A program made the position numbers and the translations under genes. From assembly GCA_963942565.1 (NCBI GenBank), contig OZ012693.1, positions 2,401,401 through 2,465,400 of the forward strand: 64,000 nt of DNA. Reading direction: 5' to 3'. The DNA is from Maea johnstoni (taxonomy: Eukaryota; Annelida; Polychaeta; Spionida; Magelonidae). Positions 23,676 through 42,959 of the stretch are shown in pieces; position 1 is the stretch's first letter; every line of letters begins with the position of its first letter. The notes under the pieces were generated by a model that saw only the letters and a list, made by a program, of their open reading frames with translations, was not told the origin of the DNA and searched no databases.

Positions 23676-24930
23676 GTATTGTATTGTATTGTATTGTATT
23701 GTATTGTATTGTATTGTGCGTTTATTCATTTGCAAAAATCGCACATATACTTTGTTACATCGAGATAAACAGAACTACAAATAATAGACATAAAAGGAAT
23801 CAGAACAGAATAACATAACCTAACAAAAGAATGCGCAATCCACCGATGTATACAAAGCATTTGAAATTGAGGTAAGTCTTATAGAACAATCTCAGCAACT
23901 ATAGAGCTAGAAGAACAATCCATCCAACCATACTGAGTCAAAGGCCTTATAATACATCATAATATGCCACAAAGACCTTAGAATGCCTCTCACGCTTCTT
24001 AGAGGTATTCTCCTGGGGTGCGAGAGCAGTATGGATACATGAACAGCCCTTCCTTCTTGCTCTTTGCAGGTCTGAAACTGGCCTATTTTGAAACCACCAT
24101 TTCTGAATCCTTTCCCAAATTATAGCCTCAAAAAGCTTATTATATTAAGATAGCAAGGTAATCCCCCTGTAATCGTCCGGATCCAGGGAGCAGGTTTTCT
24201 TCCCTTCATGTAAAGGGATCTAAATACTCCTCCGGAAATATAGGGGGATGTACTCATGGGCAATGCAAATATTCAAACATTTAGTCAAAAGACTGGTGAT
24301 GAGTTTCCCACGATCTGATGTGTATGGAAGTTATTCCATCATGGCCTGGTGATTTCCTACAGTTTTAACTTTACAATAGCTATCACAACCTTCTCCACGT
24401 TGATAGGCTCGATGAAAAATTACTGATGTCGTTTTTCTCAAACCAGTGCTTAACACATTTAGTAATGTAATGGTATTTGTTATCAATCAAATTCATACTA
24501 TATTTTTGGGCAGCTTAATTTGTCAAAATGTAAGCGCCAGACTCCCAGTATTTCGTAAACCTCGTGCACGACTTTATCGTCTTGGTCTTTGATAGATGTT
24601 ACACCAGAATTTTTTCCTCCTTTGAGTCTTTTAACAAGTTTCCAAAACTCATTCCTATTAACCTAGGTATGTGTGGCAGCCTCAGTCATCACTTGATCCT
24701 GGTATTCTCAGCTGAGTTTTCTCAACCGCTTAACAAATAACTTCTTAGTCTCTTTCATTTTGAGCCAGACGTTATTTGTGTTATCTCTAGGTCTACCAGC
24801 GTTTTTTCCATTTGGGAAACCAGAACATGATGTCAAAAATATCTTGTGTCGATGCTGATTGAGTAGCAAATGACCTGCATAATTGCAGAAAGAAAGAGCA
24901 CGAGAAAATGGACAAAAGAACAAATCAATT
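23676..24930 (-). mobile_element. internally deleted non-LTR retrotransposon (copy 3)
   Basis: Minus-strand fragment of the LINE family at 8-12 kb. About 24260-24040 still encodes the N-terminal RT blocks (IPLHEGKK-like, SLDPDDYRGITLL-like, KLFEAIIWERI-like) with stops and frame changes. About 24923-24708 encodes an upstream basic region (KMKETKKLFVKRLRKL). The catalytic YADD half and C-terminal region seen in the other copies are absent: the N-terminal RT part runs almost directly into a short 3' UTR ending in AATAAACGCA and a (CAATA)n tail (plus-strand GTATT at 23676-23717). Confidence 0.65.
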
Positions 24931-24934
24931 TAAG

Positions 24935-26550
24935 TCTTATTTGTGATACTTTAAAATGTCACGTCATCCATATAGAACACTTTTACATCTCCGTCGTTGC
25001 CCTCCAATAACATTTCGTCCCCCCACAACACTTTGAAAACAATTTCACTCAACTTTAGCTTTTCCTGTACCCTACTTTTATTTTTCAAAATTTGCTATAT
25101 ATATTGACTGAAGGATCTTCTGATGAGCATAAAGTATCAGAAAAGCACCCTTAAACCAGGGTGTAAGAATTTTGGAGTAAACACTGAAAACCTGCATAGT
25201 GTTTCAAACGTAAAGCGTACCCACAATTATTAACCGGGGACCTTTGAATATTACAATTAAGTAAGACAGATCAATACGGATGAATGGGTATCACATTATT
25301 ATCTTAAAGATAGAAATATGGTAGTCTCAGAACCTTTCTATAACATTTGTTGCACAATGAATACATAAAAAATATCTTGCCTTTTTTTTACGAATGATGA
25401 AATAATAAGTTCGTTCAAGGTTGCTTATGGGGTTATTTTTTGAATGTAATATCATTTGAGATGTTTACATATGTTAAAGCTTTCCCTCATTATCAGCTGT
25501 GAGTTTTTTGGCTGTCACTAAGAAAAATGAGAGATCTACTAGTCCAAAGGCTCGCGTAGACTTGTAACAACCAGTCAGATAAATAGCGGGATAGAGGAAA
25601 AACTGAGTAAACGAAATTAACCCCATGTGCTACCTTATCATCCTCTGGACCAGTTTTGAATTAATTCACTTAATTAAAGAATACACAATTACCAAAGTCG
25701 TGCATTTCAAGCATCTTTAGATTAAGATTAGCAGGCCAGTGACAGGTTCAAATAATGTTTAGACCCCAATTTACCAAACCACCTCATGCTTAACTCGAAA
25801 TATAGCATAGGGACCCTTTCCCCATTTCCTATTTTTAGAAAATTCAATATTGTAGGTACCATTTTGAAGAGTTTGTGGAAATTGTTGTGTCGGAAGTCAA
25901 TGTGCGCCTTTAGTAGTCATGAGAGTGAGATGCATATTGTCTACTTGATGTCTTGGAACGATTGGCATTAACATAAAGTGGGAAAAATAGCTATTTTCCA
26001 CATAGTAATTGATACCAAAGAGTATAGATTTTGATGATACTTTGCTAGATTGCTGTATGATTTCTATGAATGTCTGACGTGAATACTAAATATGTATTGA
26101 GAGGTAGATTGATGATAGTTCTTAGTCTTTTTGTTCAACACAAGTTTTCAACCTACTCGTTCCGCAGGAATTTTTTTTGACGTTTATGTATTTCACACCG
26201 GATGACCTATAAACCAATATATACTCTTTAGAGTCAGAATAATAAGATAAACGCAGGACAGATCAGAGGAAAGACTAAGTCCAAAAGACTAACCCCATGA
26301 ATTATCGCAGCAGGGGTTGGAGAGAAATACTCCCCCAGGGATTCATGTCAATATTCTATCATTACCCACTATATCAATAACACATTTCCAGGAGAAGTCT
26401 GTGGTTCCCTGCTGACTTTTCACTAGTCATTTTAGTTTCGGCTTCGGCACGTTATGAAGCACCAGCTCTAACATTTCCCACAAAAGTATTACATGCTCTC
26501 AATTAACAACTACTTGATGCAAAGATAGAAATATTATATGACTACCTACA
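24935..26550. other. intergenic with dispersed repeat pieces
   Basis: Contains three pieces of the head family also seen at 4.87 and 6.4 kb: about 25060-25205 (plus, followed by one diverged 178-bp-type unit), 25585-25640 (minus) and 26225-26310 (minus). No gene is seen. Confidence 0.5.
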
Positions 26551-26559
26551 TGTAAGTTG

Positions 26560-27657
26560 TCGACGAATGACAAGTGCGGAACTTTGGTCAATTAATGTTC
26601 GTGAGCGATACTACATCAGACATGGAAGCCCTGTGTTTGCTTGTTACCTTGATGCAAGCAAGGCGTTTGATAGGGTAAACCACTGGACTCTATTTAATAA
26701 GCTAGTCAAAAGGGGAGTGCCCTCCTATCTAATCAAGATCCTGGTGTACTGGTACCGTAACCAATCATTTTGTGTGAGATGGGGAAATACCTACTCTGAC
26801 TTTTTTCTCATCTCCAATGGGGTACGCCAGGGGAGCATATTATCTCCCCTGTTGTTTAATGTATATATTGATGATCTAAACTTGGAATTAAATGCAACAA
26901 AACTGGGTTGTAAAATGGGTGGAATTCAGATGAATAACTTCAGTTATGCAGATGATATGGTAATCCTGGCTCCCTCAATGAAGGCCTTGCGAAAGCTTAT
27001 TTCGACCTGTGAGTTATATGCAATAGAAAATGATATTATCTATAATGTAAAGAAAACTGAATATATGATCTTTAAACCATCATCCATGAGAACATCTGAA
27101 TTCCCACCATTATATTTATATGGAAAGTTATTGAAACTGGTGTCGCAAACATGTTATCTAGGGTGTATTATAGCGAATGATCTGTCAGATGATGAGGATA
27201 TAAAACGTCAATACAGGTCATTATGCGGCAGAGCTAACATGCTAATCAGAAAGTTTCAAAGATGCTCAGAGCAAGTCAGGCTTGTCCTCTTTAGAGCTTA
27301 TTGCACGGTACTGTATTGTTCACCTCTGTGGTGTATCTTTGCTAAAAACACTTACAACTCGCTCAGAGTCTGTTATAACAATACCCTCAGGTGGCTTCTA
27401 CACCTGAGAAGAGATAGTAGTGCCAAAGAGATGTTCGTTCTGAATGGAATCCCTAGTTTCGGGGAACTTACCCGGAAGAATATTTACCAATTCAAAACTC
27501 GAATCAATAACAGTGCCAACAGTATCCTTCAAACAGTAGAAAAGTATATTAGAGATAGTAGTGTAGGTAAACACTGGGAGACCTCCCTGTACAACTTCTA
27601 GTCAATATTGTACCTATGTATATGGACCACCTGTGTCTGAAATAAAGTATTGAATTG

Positions 27658-27692
<35 letters not shown>
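26560..27692 (+). mobile_element. 5'-truncated LINE with poly(A) tail
   Basis: An open frame of 344 codons (26567-27601) covers the core and C-terminal part of a reverse transcriptase: CYLDASKAFDRV (motif A), NGVRQGSILSPLLFN and the catalytic FSYADDMVIL. The C-terminal segment contains the RAYCTVLYCSPLW and NNTLRWLLHL type blocks found in CR1/Jockey-like LINEs. After the stop comes a 3' UTR of about 55 bases with AATAAA at 27641 and then 35 A residues (27658-27692). The frame is open and the tail is long and pure, so the insertion is fairly young although it lacks the endonuclease and 5' half. It is a different family from the 8-12 kb copies. Confidence 0.85.
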
Positions 27693-27696
<4 letters not shown>

Positions 27697-28434
27697 ATAA
27701 AACAAAATAGAAAGTCACAAACCGACGTGTAAAGAGTACGGAATTCCGCAAAGTGGCAAAATAAAAAATCTTTCTTTCAATATGTATATACTAAACTATT
27801 TACGATTTTGATAAAGTTAGAGTTAAACACTTTTATTCAATCAAATAACTTGCAAGGGTTAGAAGTTGGTCAACTAGGCTAAGCAGATTATTGTATTGCA
27901 ATATAATTACAAAGTGCATTACTGCCAATCGAAAGCCAAGCGCAGCTACTGACTGCTATCTTCGCTTCATTAAGTATACATTGATAAACTAAGTGTTGTT
28001 GATTTGATTTTCGTTTTCATTTCCCCCATTTGAAATTCCCCACAGTATGCCTTTATTAGAGAGATATTACATGCACCTCGATGGTAGAGCCTTTTTGGTA
28101 ACTATGGTGAACGAATTAACATGTATATAGTAGCTAATTAAGTAACCTCTAGGTTAGGGTTGGGTTTTGGAGATAACCGTTGATTGTTGACCCACACCAA
28201 CTGGCAAATAACGATAATTAGTTGTGCATAAATATTCTAGTAATGTCTTAGCATTGAAGAAGAGTTACATTTATATTTTATATTTTTCATTCAATGTAAC
28301 TGTATCCTTTTGAAGGAAATGTACTGCCAGCAGCCTCCCCGTAAGGCGTATTTAGTATGAAAGAGGAGCGCTGTAAGTTAATAATCTAACTTCTGTTCCT
28401 CTTAGGTGTGTAGTTTCTAATCAACCATGTATAT

Positions 28435-28610
28435 TGTATCATTTGATAGCATATAGATATTAAAACTCATACAATAACTCATATTATCGTACTGTTTTAT
28501 GGGATGTAAATGCAGAAACTTACACTATAAATCATGTTATCGTATTGACTTATAGCATATAGATACTGAGACTTACATAATTAATCATGTTATCGTATTG
28601 CAACCTTACA
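28435..28610 (+). repeat. three-unit ~60-bp tandem repeat
   Basis: Units share CATATAGATA(T/C)T followed by ACTTACA and AATCATGTTATCGTATTG. Three diverged copies are visible; their function is unknown. Confidence 0.6.
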
Positions 28611-28859
28611 CCATATGATTAAATGGTTGTAATCACGTCTCTCTTACTATCAAAAATCACCCACATGCTCCTATCTCTCACAAGCCCGGATAAACATACT
28701 ATTAATTATTTATTTGTAAACCAGTTTTATAGTCATAGAAACCTGCTTAAATACATAGAGAAATTCTAGAAGCTGACATCAAATACGACTGGTTCGATAC
28801 AACATAGTATTTCTTAATATAGAGACACTCTCAAGTTAAGCTGGGCCAGAAGATATCTA

Positions 28860-29830
28860 CAATCTTAAAGTAAATGGACCATCTTTCCAAATGATATGGA
28901 CATTTTAAATACGCTCCAGATTACTTATAGAGTACAAAAGAAACAACTACTAATCCCTTTTTGCTACACGTCATTAACAATATACAGATGCTACAAACCA
29001 GCACATGCTATGAATATAAAAGGGTCATTCTTACAACGAATTTATGGCACAATGAATGAGGTCTCAAAGGCAAATCAGTACATTAGGCCATTCAGTGCCA
29101 TAAAGTTGTTTTTTCCATAAAGTGGTCCTTCGGCAATACCTTTCAACTAAAAGGTAAAAGATAATTGTTCAATGAAGGCATTATGGCAATAGGTGGTCTG
29201 CTTGACGAATTTCATAACATTCGCACGCTAGAGTTTATTAATGAAAACTTTGATATGAATATGAATTTCTTGAAACATCATAGTCTTAACATTAAATTCA
29301 AGGACGTTTTAGAATTCCAAAGTAAGCCGAATACATCAGAACCTCTTCCAAAGAATAACACTATCGATGTCCTTCTAAATATTGATAAAACGGATGTCGT
29401 AAACCTTCACAAGAAAGCTCGGACTACAAATGAAAAAAAAACTTGTGAAATATGTGATAGATGAGAGGAAAAGGCCTGCATTGCATCAAATTCTTATAAT
29501 GTATCCTGAATGTTCTCCCTTCGTATTCATATCATTGATGACACATATCAAATCCATTCATTTTATAACTTTGCATATCATATTTTTCACGTATGAAAAA
29601 ATACATAAAACAATTATTTCTCTTTGTACAAACAGCACAGTCAGCATCGAACACATGCTATTCATGTGTCCTTTCCTTGAAGAGTTTTGGAATTCTGTTA
29701 CAGATTGGTTAAAGGAAATAGGTTATGACAACGATACCATGTCTATTAAACGTATCTCCTTAGGGGACTAAGAGAATAATTCTCTATTCAGCATTTGTGA
29801 TACTTACTTTAAAAGAAAAAAATCATTTAT
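28860..29830 (+). mobile_element. decayed L1/Tx1-like LINE, 3' part
   Basis: About 29165-29464 encodes FNEGIMAIGGLLDE, equivalent in place and pattern to DKGIMTVGDLLDN of the longer Tx1-like copy at 31.8-34.2 kb. About 29630-29720 encodes IEHMLFMCPFLEEFWNSV, equivalent to IKHVYIECPNVIRLWQDT there. Multiple frame changes lie between them, so it is an old, dead copy. Confidence 0.65.
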
Positions 29831-30429
29831 AACGCAAAGAAAAATAATAGAAAAAAGCAACAAGTTGTCAGTGAAATAGAAAATATTTTTATTCAGAATG
29901 GTACTAAGCAGGAATAAAGCGTTAAAAGACGATCTTTGACCAAAATGGGACACAGTATAAATTACTTAAACAAATGAATCACCATCTAGTACACCATTAT
30001 ATATTTCAACCGGTTTCAATATGTTCAACACTATCTATCCACTATCTTTAATCACACTTCAAACATCTTGAAACTTTTATGGTACTCACTCCTAAAGGTA
30101 TTATCATCTGGGTGTTATAACCTAGTACCTCATGGTCATTTTTACCCACCATATATTATTATCAATGCACAATATATGCAAGGTATCATATCATTCAGCA
30201 ATGTAACCCAAGACCTCTGGTTTCTATGTATATATAGAACAACCTCAACCATGTATTAAACAATGGTGATGCAGGAAAAATAAACAAGAAACTTTTTGTG
30301 TTTACTTTACAAAATGCTGTTCTTTATTTGCTACTTACACAAACATAAAACATGAAATATTTCTATATATAACGGATGTCCACAGCAATAAATTCAACGA
30401 ATATTTCACGAAATATATATCATAGGAAA

Positions 30430-30690
30430 TGGTACTAGTTGCATCCGTTCTTTAACTCCCCATATACATACACCCATGTTTGCATAAAACTCTCTACATT
30501 ATTTTCGATCTCTGCTTTGTATTCCTCCAAACACTGCTGACGGTACAATACTCTTTTGACAGCATTAATTTTAAATGGTCTCCCCCTTTCTCTATTATTA
30601 TAAATAAACTTTTTTGTTGCCAAAACCGCTTTCCCTAAAATGGTTTTCTTTTCGTAACCCCAAAGATTTCTTCTATATCAGAAACTTTTA
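30430..30690 (-). mobile_element. decayed L1/Tx1-like LINE, extreme 3' part
   Basis: The minus-strand peptide KKFIYNNRERGRPFKINAVK, followed by an RQQ..EEY region and VESFMQTW, matches the C-terminal end of the Tx1-like copy at 33.8-34.0 kb (KDVIYQKRKHGNTMLLFDVK...FDNDW). Only the last ~90 codons remain. Confidence 0.55.
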
Positions 30691-30699
30691 CATTGCTAT

Positions 30700-31790
30700 T
30701 AGTTTTTTTTACGCAACTATACTTCTAAATTGCGCCAAAAGAAACTTCTTAAAAAATGTTATTGTATTGATTTAAAGCATGCTTCCTAATAGCCACTGTT
30801 ATTCTGTTATGGATTTACTGCACATCACCCATTGCTGAGTATTTTGGAAATGGTAGAAGTTGAAAGTATGTCAGTGTATCGTGTGACCTTATAGCAAATG
30901 CAACGCATATAGCAGTTGAAGTCCATTAATTCTTTTATTTTTTTCATTCCTAGTATAGTCTTAGCATAGTTTTGTGAATTCTTCATATGTTCTTAAAACA
31001 GTATTTCTATGGTCTTAGAACAATCTTTAGAGACATACCTTGTTATTCATTATTCTCAATACAATCTTCACTGTCCTGGAAATAATCGTCTCAATTTCTT
31101 AATATATTTTGACAGTCTTCATACATTCGTTTAACAGTCCTATCACCTTCCTAGAACAGGTGTAGTTTTGTCCTAGCTTGTTCGGCACTTTCCAATGTCT
31201 AGTTTTTGCCTTGAAATAACAAGAACTTTGACCCCCCTCCCCTCAAAAAAAGAGTAATTCAAATTCCTTGTCTTGGTTCTTGACAGTGTGAATATAGCAT
31301 CACACTGAACAGTACAAAAGTGATGCTGCAATTAGAACTATTTCCTACCTCTACAAACCTGACTCAAAAAGTCATTAAGGTCTCTGGTCCATTAAAAACA
31401 CTAAACAGTCAAAATCAATATCATAAATTTCGTGCACAGTGAAAGTACTTCCTGACGTTTTAGCTACACCCATGAGTCAAAAACACAGTCATCGTACCTG
31501 CCCTACATTCATAGGTTATACGGAATCTATCAAAAAATGTAAGAATATGAACCTTTTAAGAAACATTAAAACATTAATGACATGGGCAAGTTCTTTAAGT
31601 TCATGCCAGTCAGAAAAATGGGGCAACCGATCGTACCTAAAATTCATCATCCTATTTGCATGACTTTTGTGTAACTGAGACAAAATCTGTCTACATCTAT
31701 AATTTAATTTTTTTCACCTTCCCAATCCAATATTTCTGGCACTCTTTTCACATAACCTGTATTTCGCTTGCAATAGGATACTAAGTATTT
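30700..31790. other. intergenic, no gene seen
   Basis: AT-rich DNA with no supported gene. The stretch 30880-31170 is rich in repeated TCTTAGAACA/TCTTAAAACA-like words, suggesting an old degenerate repeat. Confidence 0.4.
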
Positions 31791-31799
31791 AACGTTAAG

Positions 31800-34170
31800 T
31801 TAACATGGGAAATAAATCGAGAAATTTACTAAAAAACTGGAGACCCATAACTTTACTCAATTCACTATACAAATTCTATTCAGGACTATGGGCAAACAGA
31901 ATAATACAATTTTTACCTAAATTAATAGGAGAGAGTCAAAAAGGATTTGTTCAAGGTCGTTTTATAGGTGAAAATACCGTTTTAACATTAGACATTTTAA
32001 ATGAGACAAAATTGAATGGGGAAGGCCTAATGATATTGGTTGATTTTGAAAAGGCATTCGATGCAATATCATGGGAATACATTTCTAAAATTCTTAAAAT
32101 ATTTAACTTTAGCCAAAAAACAATTTCAATAGTTAAAAGTCTTCAAAAAAATTCAAAATCAAAAATTCTTCAAAATGGTCATTTATCTGAAACAATTGCA
32201 TTGGGAAGGGGATGCAGACAAGGGGATCCCATATCCCCTTATCTCTTTGTTTTGGCGGTAGAACTTATGGGTGAAGCTTTCCGGTCACATCCAGAAATGT
32301 CAGGAACAATTGTTCACGGGAAAGAACATAAAATATCTCAATTCGCAGATGACACCACGCTGTTCATGAAATTTACTGAGAGAAATCTCAGGGTATGTAT
32401 GAATATTTTAAATTCTTTTTTCTTAATCTCTGGTCTCAAAATTAATGTTGAGAAAACGAAAGCCATTAAATTCGGTGTGACAGGGGACAGTAGGATGACG
32501 CTATGCGAAGATTTAAATCTCATCTGGACTCAGGAATTTACTTCTCTAGGAATTGATTACAATATTAATGCATTAGATAAAATCACGGATTTAAATTTGG
32601 AATTTAAAATTTTGGAAATGGAAAAATTGAGTTCAATATGGAATAGTCGAAATTTAACACTAGTTGGGAAGATAACAATTATTAAAACACTACTGATTTC
32701 CAAAATAATTAACATCCTACTGTCCCTCCCAAAACCAAGTGAGGAATACTTTATTAGAATGGAAAATGTTTTCAAAAATTTTTTATGGCAAGACAAGCCT
32801 CAGAAATTTAAGCTTTCAATTCTTGAAAACTTGATTGCCAATGGTGGATTACAATTCCCTAATATGACAATGAAAGCATCATGGATAAAAAGGTTATATA
32901 GATCTGATGATGGGTGGGCAGCCACCCCTCTGCAATATGGTCTAGGCAAGGTATATGATTATGGTGATGTTTTTTTACAAAGAAAAAACACAATAAGAAA
33001 TGTTTTTTGGAGAGATGTAATAAGTTCTGTTTATTCGGTATATTCCAACGCTAATATAAAAAACTTGGAACACCTTCTTACTACACCAATCTGGTACAAT
33101 TCAAAAATGATTAGTGAAAAATTGCAAACTTGGGTGGACAAAGGCATAATGACAGTTGGTGATTTATTAGATAATGATGGTCTCATTGGACTACATACAT
33201 AACAATTTGCAATTGAATTGTAACTTTTTATTTTACAATAGACTAAAAAAAAGACGAAATTGCTACTTGGAAATAGTCAAATTTTGGAACACAACAACTT
33301 GAGACCTAGATTGCCTTATATACTTTATATTGTTGAATCATGTACTAAGGGTAACAAAAATACATATTTCAATTCACTTCCAGCAGTAAGTAACATTATG
33401 GTGGATTTGCAGAACAAATGGTCAGAAAAATTGAACGATGACATGATAAGATACCATATCCAACTCTTTCAAAAATGCCAAGAAATATAGTCCATCAGTA
33501 TATCAGCATTTCATCCAATACAAACTACTTCACAGAAGAGTAGTACATAACCATTTGCTGTATAGAATGAATATTTCAGAAACTCCAAACTGTTTGTTCT
33601 GCAATGCCCAAGAAACAATCAAACATGTATATATTGAATGTCCGAATGTTATAAGATTATGGCAAGATACAGAGAATTGGGTTAAAACTTTGAATTTTCC
33701 ACATTTCAAAATCTCAGATACAGAAAAAATCTTTGGTGAAAAATTCAATGATCATTTAAAACATTTGATTATTACCAGTATAAAGGATGTCATTTATCAA
33801 AAAAGAAAACACGGGAACACAATGCTTCTTTTTGATGTTAAAAGAAAAATTGTCAAGAATCTGCACATATTAAAAACACAAGAATTACTAAAGAAAAAAG
33901 TATCAAACTTTGACAATGACTGGAGGGTATTGATTGACAATTTCAGAATTGATCCAGCAACTAGAAATAGTTGGTATTTGATTTGATTTAAACATATTTC
34001 TACATACGAAATTCAAGCTCAAGTTCAATTTATTATACTGAGAAATTGTATATTTTATATACATATATTTTTTTGTAGTATTTCATTTGTACTTTCTTTT
34101 TTGACCCTATTTGTTACACTGTTATTATTTTCTTAAAGATGACATGAAATGCCTATGGAGAATAAAAAAA
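31800..34170 (+). mobile_element. 5'-truncated L1/Tx1-like LINE
   Basis: Starts inside reverse transcriptase. A 465-codon frame (31805-33202) contains NWRPITLLN, QKGFVQGRFIGENT, LVDFEKAFDAISW (motif A), GCRQGDPISPYLFVLAVE and the catalytic FADDTTLF (a FADD variant of YADD), then KINVEKTKAI. This block order is typical of the L1/Tx1 group. The C-terminal half continues in shifted frames at about 33260-33490 and 33555-33986, the latter with a Cys/His motif (CLFCNAQETIKHVYIEC). About two frame changes separate the three pieces. The 3' UTR ends near AATAAAAAAACC at 34160. The endonuclease and ORF1 are missing. Confidence 0.85.
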
Positions 34171-34796
34171 CCTGTTGCATAATGTGTGCAATTTGAAATT
34201 TAAAAAAAAAGTTAACATGGGTGGTGCAAATCATAGCCTGGAGGTACATTTTTACAAATCGAGAGTTAAATATACCTTAAGTCCCTGTCAAAGGGTAAGA
34301 GATTGCAGACCTTTTGACCTCAAACGGCTTGATTATAGACTAAATAGTCAAATAGAAGCAGGATGGAGAATAACTCGGCCGAAGTAGTTTTTGAACTGGT
34401 CAAACTACTTGACTGCTTTTTTTTTCTCGATATGAATTTCAACACAATCATCATAAGGTTTTCACAAATATTATGGTTACGAAAAAACAGCACAAAACTA
34501 TAGCCAATCATAGTTATGTGATTGTCTTTATTGTCACATCTTCTTCTTATCACTCTTTATTTCATACCTTTGAAGATGGGTAAGATCCATGGATAACTAC
34601 ATAAACTAAGCCATACACAGGCCCTATTCCCGCTGTCGTTAAGTACTGGTAAACAAAGCTATCTATTTACCTCAAACACCGAATATACATTTCTTCCTGT
34701 AACTGTGTCTCATATAACATTCAATATCATATTGTCGTAGGTACAAACAAACGTCACGACTAAGATACCTATATACCCTACAGCTACATAATTGAA

Positions 34797-35165
34797 CATC
34801 ACTATGTACTTATACATATTCTATTCTCATACATCAATGGGAGATTTCATCTCATTTCATATTTACCAAGTGTCAATGACTCGGTCTCTGTCTTTGAATT
34901 ATAACCCAATAGCCTTAATCTGGTAATTACAAATAGTCCTAGGGCTAGCTGAGGTAACTATTCCTGTGAAGCAATTGAGAATACATGAACGCCGTAGAAA
35001 CTCCAGTTAGAGACTTGTACATCGCTATGTACTTATACTTATTCTATTCTCATACGTCATTTCATATTTACCAAGTGCCAATGACTAGGTCTTTGTCTTT
35101 GAATTATAATCCAATAGCCTTCACCGGGCTAGTTGAGGTAACTAATCCTCTGATTGAGAACAAAT
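34797..35165 (+). repeat. ~220-bp tandem duplication
   Basis: CTATGTACTTATAC, TTCTATTCTCATAC, TCATTTCATATTTACCAAGTG and TTTGAATTATAA occur in the same order at about 34800-34930 and 35021-35130. Offset is about 220 bp, with a GAGGTAACTA block closing both units. Confidence 0.75.
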
Positions 35166-35169
35166 GAAA

Positions 35170-37110
35170 GCCAGAGAAACAGGAGACACACATAACACTG
35201 ATATGAGTAAATATAAGAGATACATGACAATGAGAAAAGAGATATTGAGTATGTATGAGTAATACCAAAAACACGGGGGGACCGAGCTAGACAAGGATTC
35301 CAAACATTTTAGATTTCTTGTTATTTTTGAATCAGTCCCTCAACCTACACAGTACAACAAGGTAGACAATGAAAACTTTTAAAATAATAGCCGTTGATGT
35401 AGACATTAGTAACATGATCATACACGAAATGTAAGTATCGATAATCTTTTTGTAGAAACCTTTTTGGTCAGCAAGTAATGGATATACAGAGAATGTAACA
35501 GTCAAGTACCATACAATAGTATCTACAAACTTAAATGACATTAAACATCTTATGTGGTCATTAATATATGTATATGATTATCTTGTAAGATAACCAATTA
35601 TACTGCAACAAACTGACACACCTAATTTATTGTGGTCTGTTATGGTATTTGTTACACCATTCTTGTTTAAAAGAGTCCCATTTTCTATTAAACCTTCCCA
35701 TTTTACCCCTAACTTTTGTCATATATTGTCGTGTCGAGATGTTTGTTTAATTGTGTGTTGGTCTCGAGCTCCGTAAGCTACCTTAAGGTGGCTTATGGGG
35801 TTAATTTATGAATAAAGGGTCATTTTGAAACTTTTCCATATGCTAAATTATTTGCCCGTTTCCTAACAATCAGGTCAATTGTGAATATCTAGGCGATGCG
35901 GATCCATATCCCGCGCATCGCTCCAGAAAAAATAATCACGTATACTATTATATGTGGCTCTTTTCTCAATATTAAATTTAACTAAAACATCGCCGCCTCA
36001 CAAACACAGTTTGGGTATCATATGTGTATGCCCTAACACGATTCCGTCACTGAAATTATGAGAAGGCCTCAGAGATGTTTCTAAACCTTTTCTTCTCAGC
36101 ACCATCTTTGTGACGACTTTGGTCCGTGACCCATACCTGGCCATTAGATGAAGTGTCCGTATCATGGTCCTTTCCCAGCACTGCCTTGATGATCCGCGCT
36201 GTTTTTCAGAGCCAGGGATCACTGCTGATCACTGCGGATGCATTGAGCAGTCTTAACACATACACATTTGAACTGCCAGGACTGTGGATATTTAAATAAT
36301 GGCTATTTACACCCCCATGGTCACACAGACAGTTATACATATTTCCTCATAAAGTAATAAAGTAGTCCTAGCATGTCTAAATCCATCAAAAGTATATGAA
36401 GTACAAATTAATTCTAGCGTCACCTCCTTGCTGAAATCCGCAAGGTTATTATGGACAAACGTCAGCGTTTCCTGGTTGTACAAACAACCATGGATTACAT
36501 GGCATCAATGCCCCGCGTAGCGTTGCGAATCGAAGCTACGTTCGGTTGTGAGATCATCTATGCATCCTTGGCCAGGAAACAGGGTGGCAATCGGGGGTGC
36601 AGTCGTGTATCAAGCCCGAGCTGCCAATGCATTTAGTGCAGGAATTGAATATCGACATTGTATGAACCCCCTCCTTGTCTAAGGTCAATATCACAGGCAC
36701 GTTGAGTTGTGACAGGACCTGAAAGTTGGCACTAAATATCTAAAACCACGATCTGTAATTAATTTTGAAGACGATCGCATGACGAAAGACAGGGTCTGAA
36801 AGACTTGCCAGTGCATCCTCACCACCTCATCAACGAAGGCACTGATGAACTGGTAACGGCGCATTGGCGAACTGCAGCAACAGCGTAGCAATACTTTTTG
36901 AACATTCCAAAAAAATCGCCAAGCGCGACAAAGTGTTTACGACGGCCGACGAAGGCTTGCGATGTTCTTATGATGTAATGGCAATGTACGGGGATACATT
37001 GCAATGCACCCAAAATCGTTGGTCGTCACCATATCGCAAGACATCGCCAGTTGGTGTGAAAGGGGCTTTACGCAGCGTGGTAGTTGGCACATTATCATTG
37101 ACTCCATTTC
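35170..37110. other. intergenic, repeat remnants
   Basis: 35785-35860 contains a piece related to the head repeat (GGTGGCTTATGGGGTTAATT). 36515-36665 is the partner of 44448-44598. 36860-37080 is GC-richer and ends GGTGTGAAAGGGGCTTTA, resembling a MITE end, but the opposite end was not found. No gene is called. Confidence 0.4.
36515..36665 (+). repeat. dispersed repeat, pair with 44.45 kb
   Basis: Aligns with 44448-44598 in the same orientation: shared GAAGCTACG/AAAGCTACG, ATGCATCC, GTCGTGTAT and ATGCATTTAGTG, with similar GGAATT flanks. On the minus strand both copies keep a short similar peptide (NS.TKC.GS.G.IHD), hinting at a decayed coding element of unknown family. Confidence 0.5.
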
Positions 37111-37113
37111 ACA

Positions 37114-42727
<5,614 letters not shown>

Positions 42728-42959
42728 GATGACTAGCGTGGTATGATGCGTCACGCAGCAAGCCAACCCTGTCAATGCAGCACTGTAAGGAACCCAGCTG
42801 CTCAAGCAATACGCTGAGAACCTCAAGTACCATTGTGTTGTCTAATGATGATAATATTATGATATTGTCATTTGATATTGCACCCTTTCCATATGAACAT
42901 GCTCAAAGGCGTATTACATTCCATTGTCAATGGATAGATGTTGGTATTCTCATAGTCAT

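Noticed and set aside
36860-37080. MITE suggested by GGTGTGAAAGGGGCTTTA
   Set aside because: Only one end was seen; without an inverted partner or target duplication it is not called as an element.
42728-42826. Upstream in-frame ATG extending the Apple gene by 33 codons
   Set aside because: It would bury the signal peptide behind a cysteine-containing leader; the ATG at 42727 gives a clean secretion signal.
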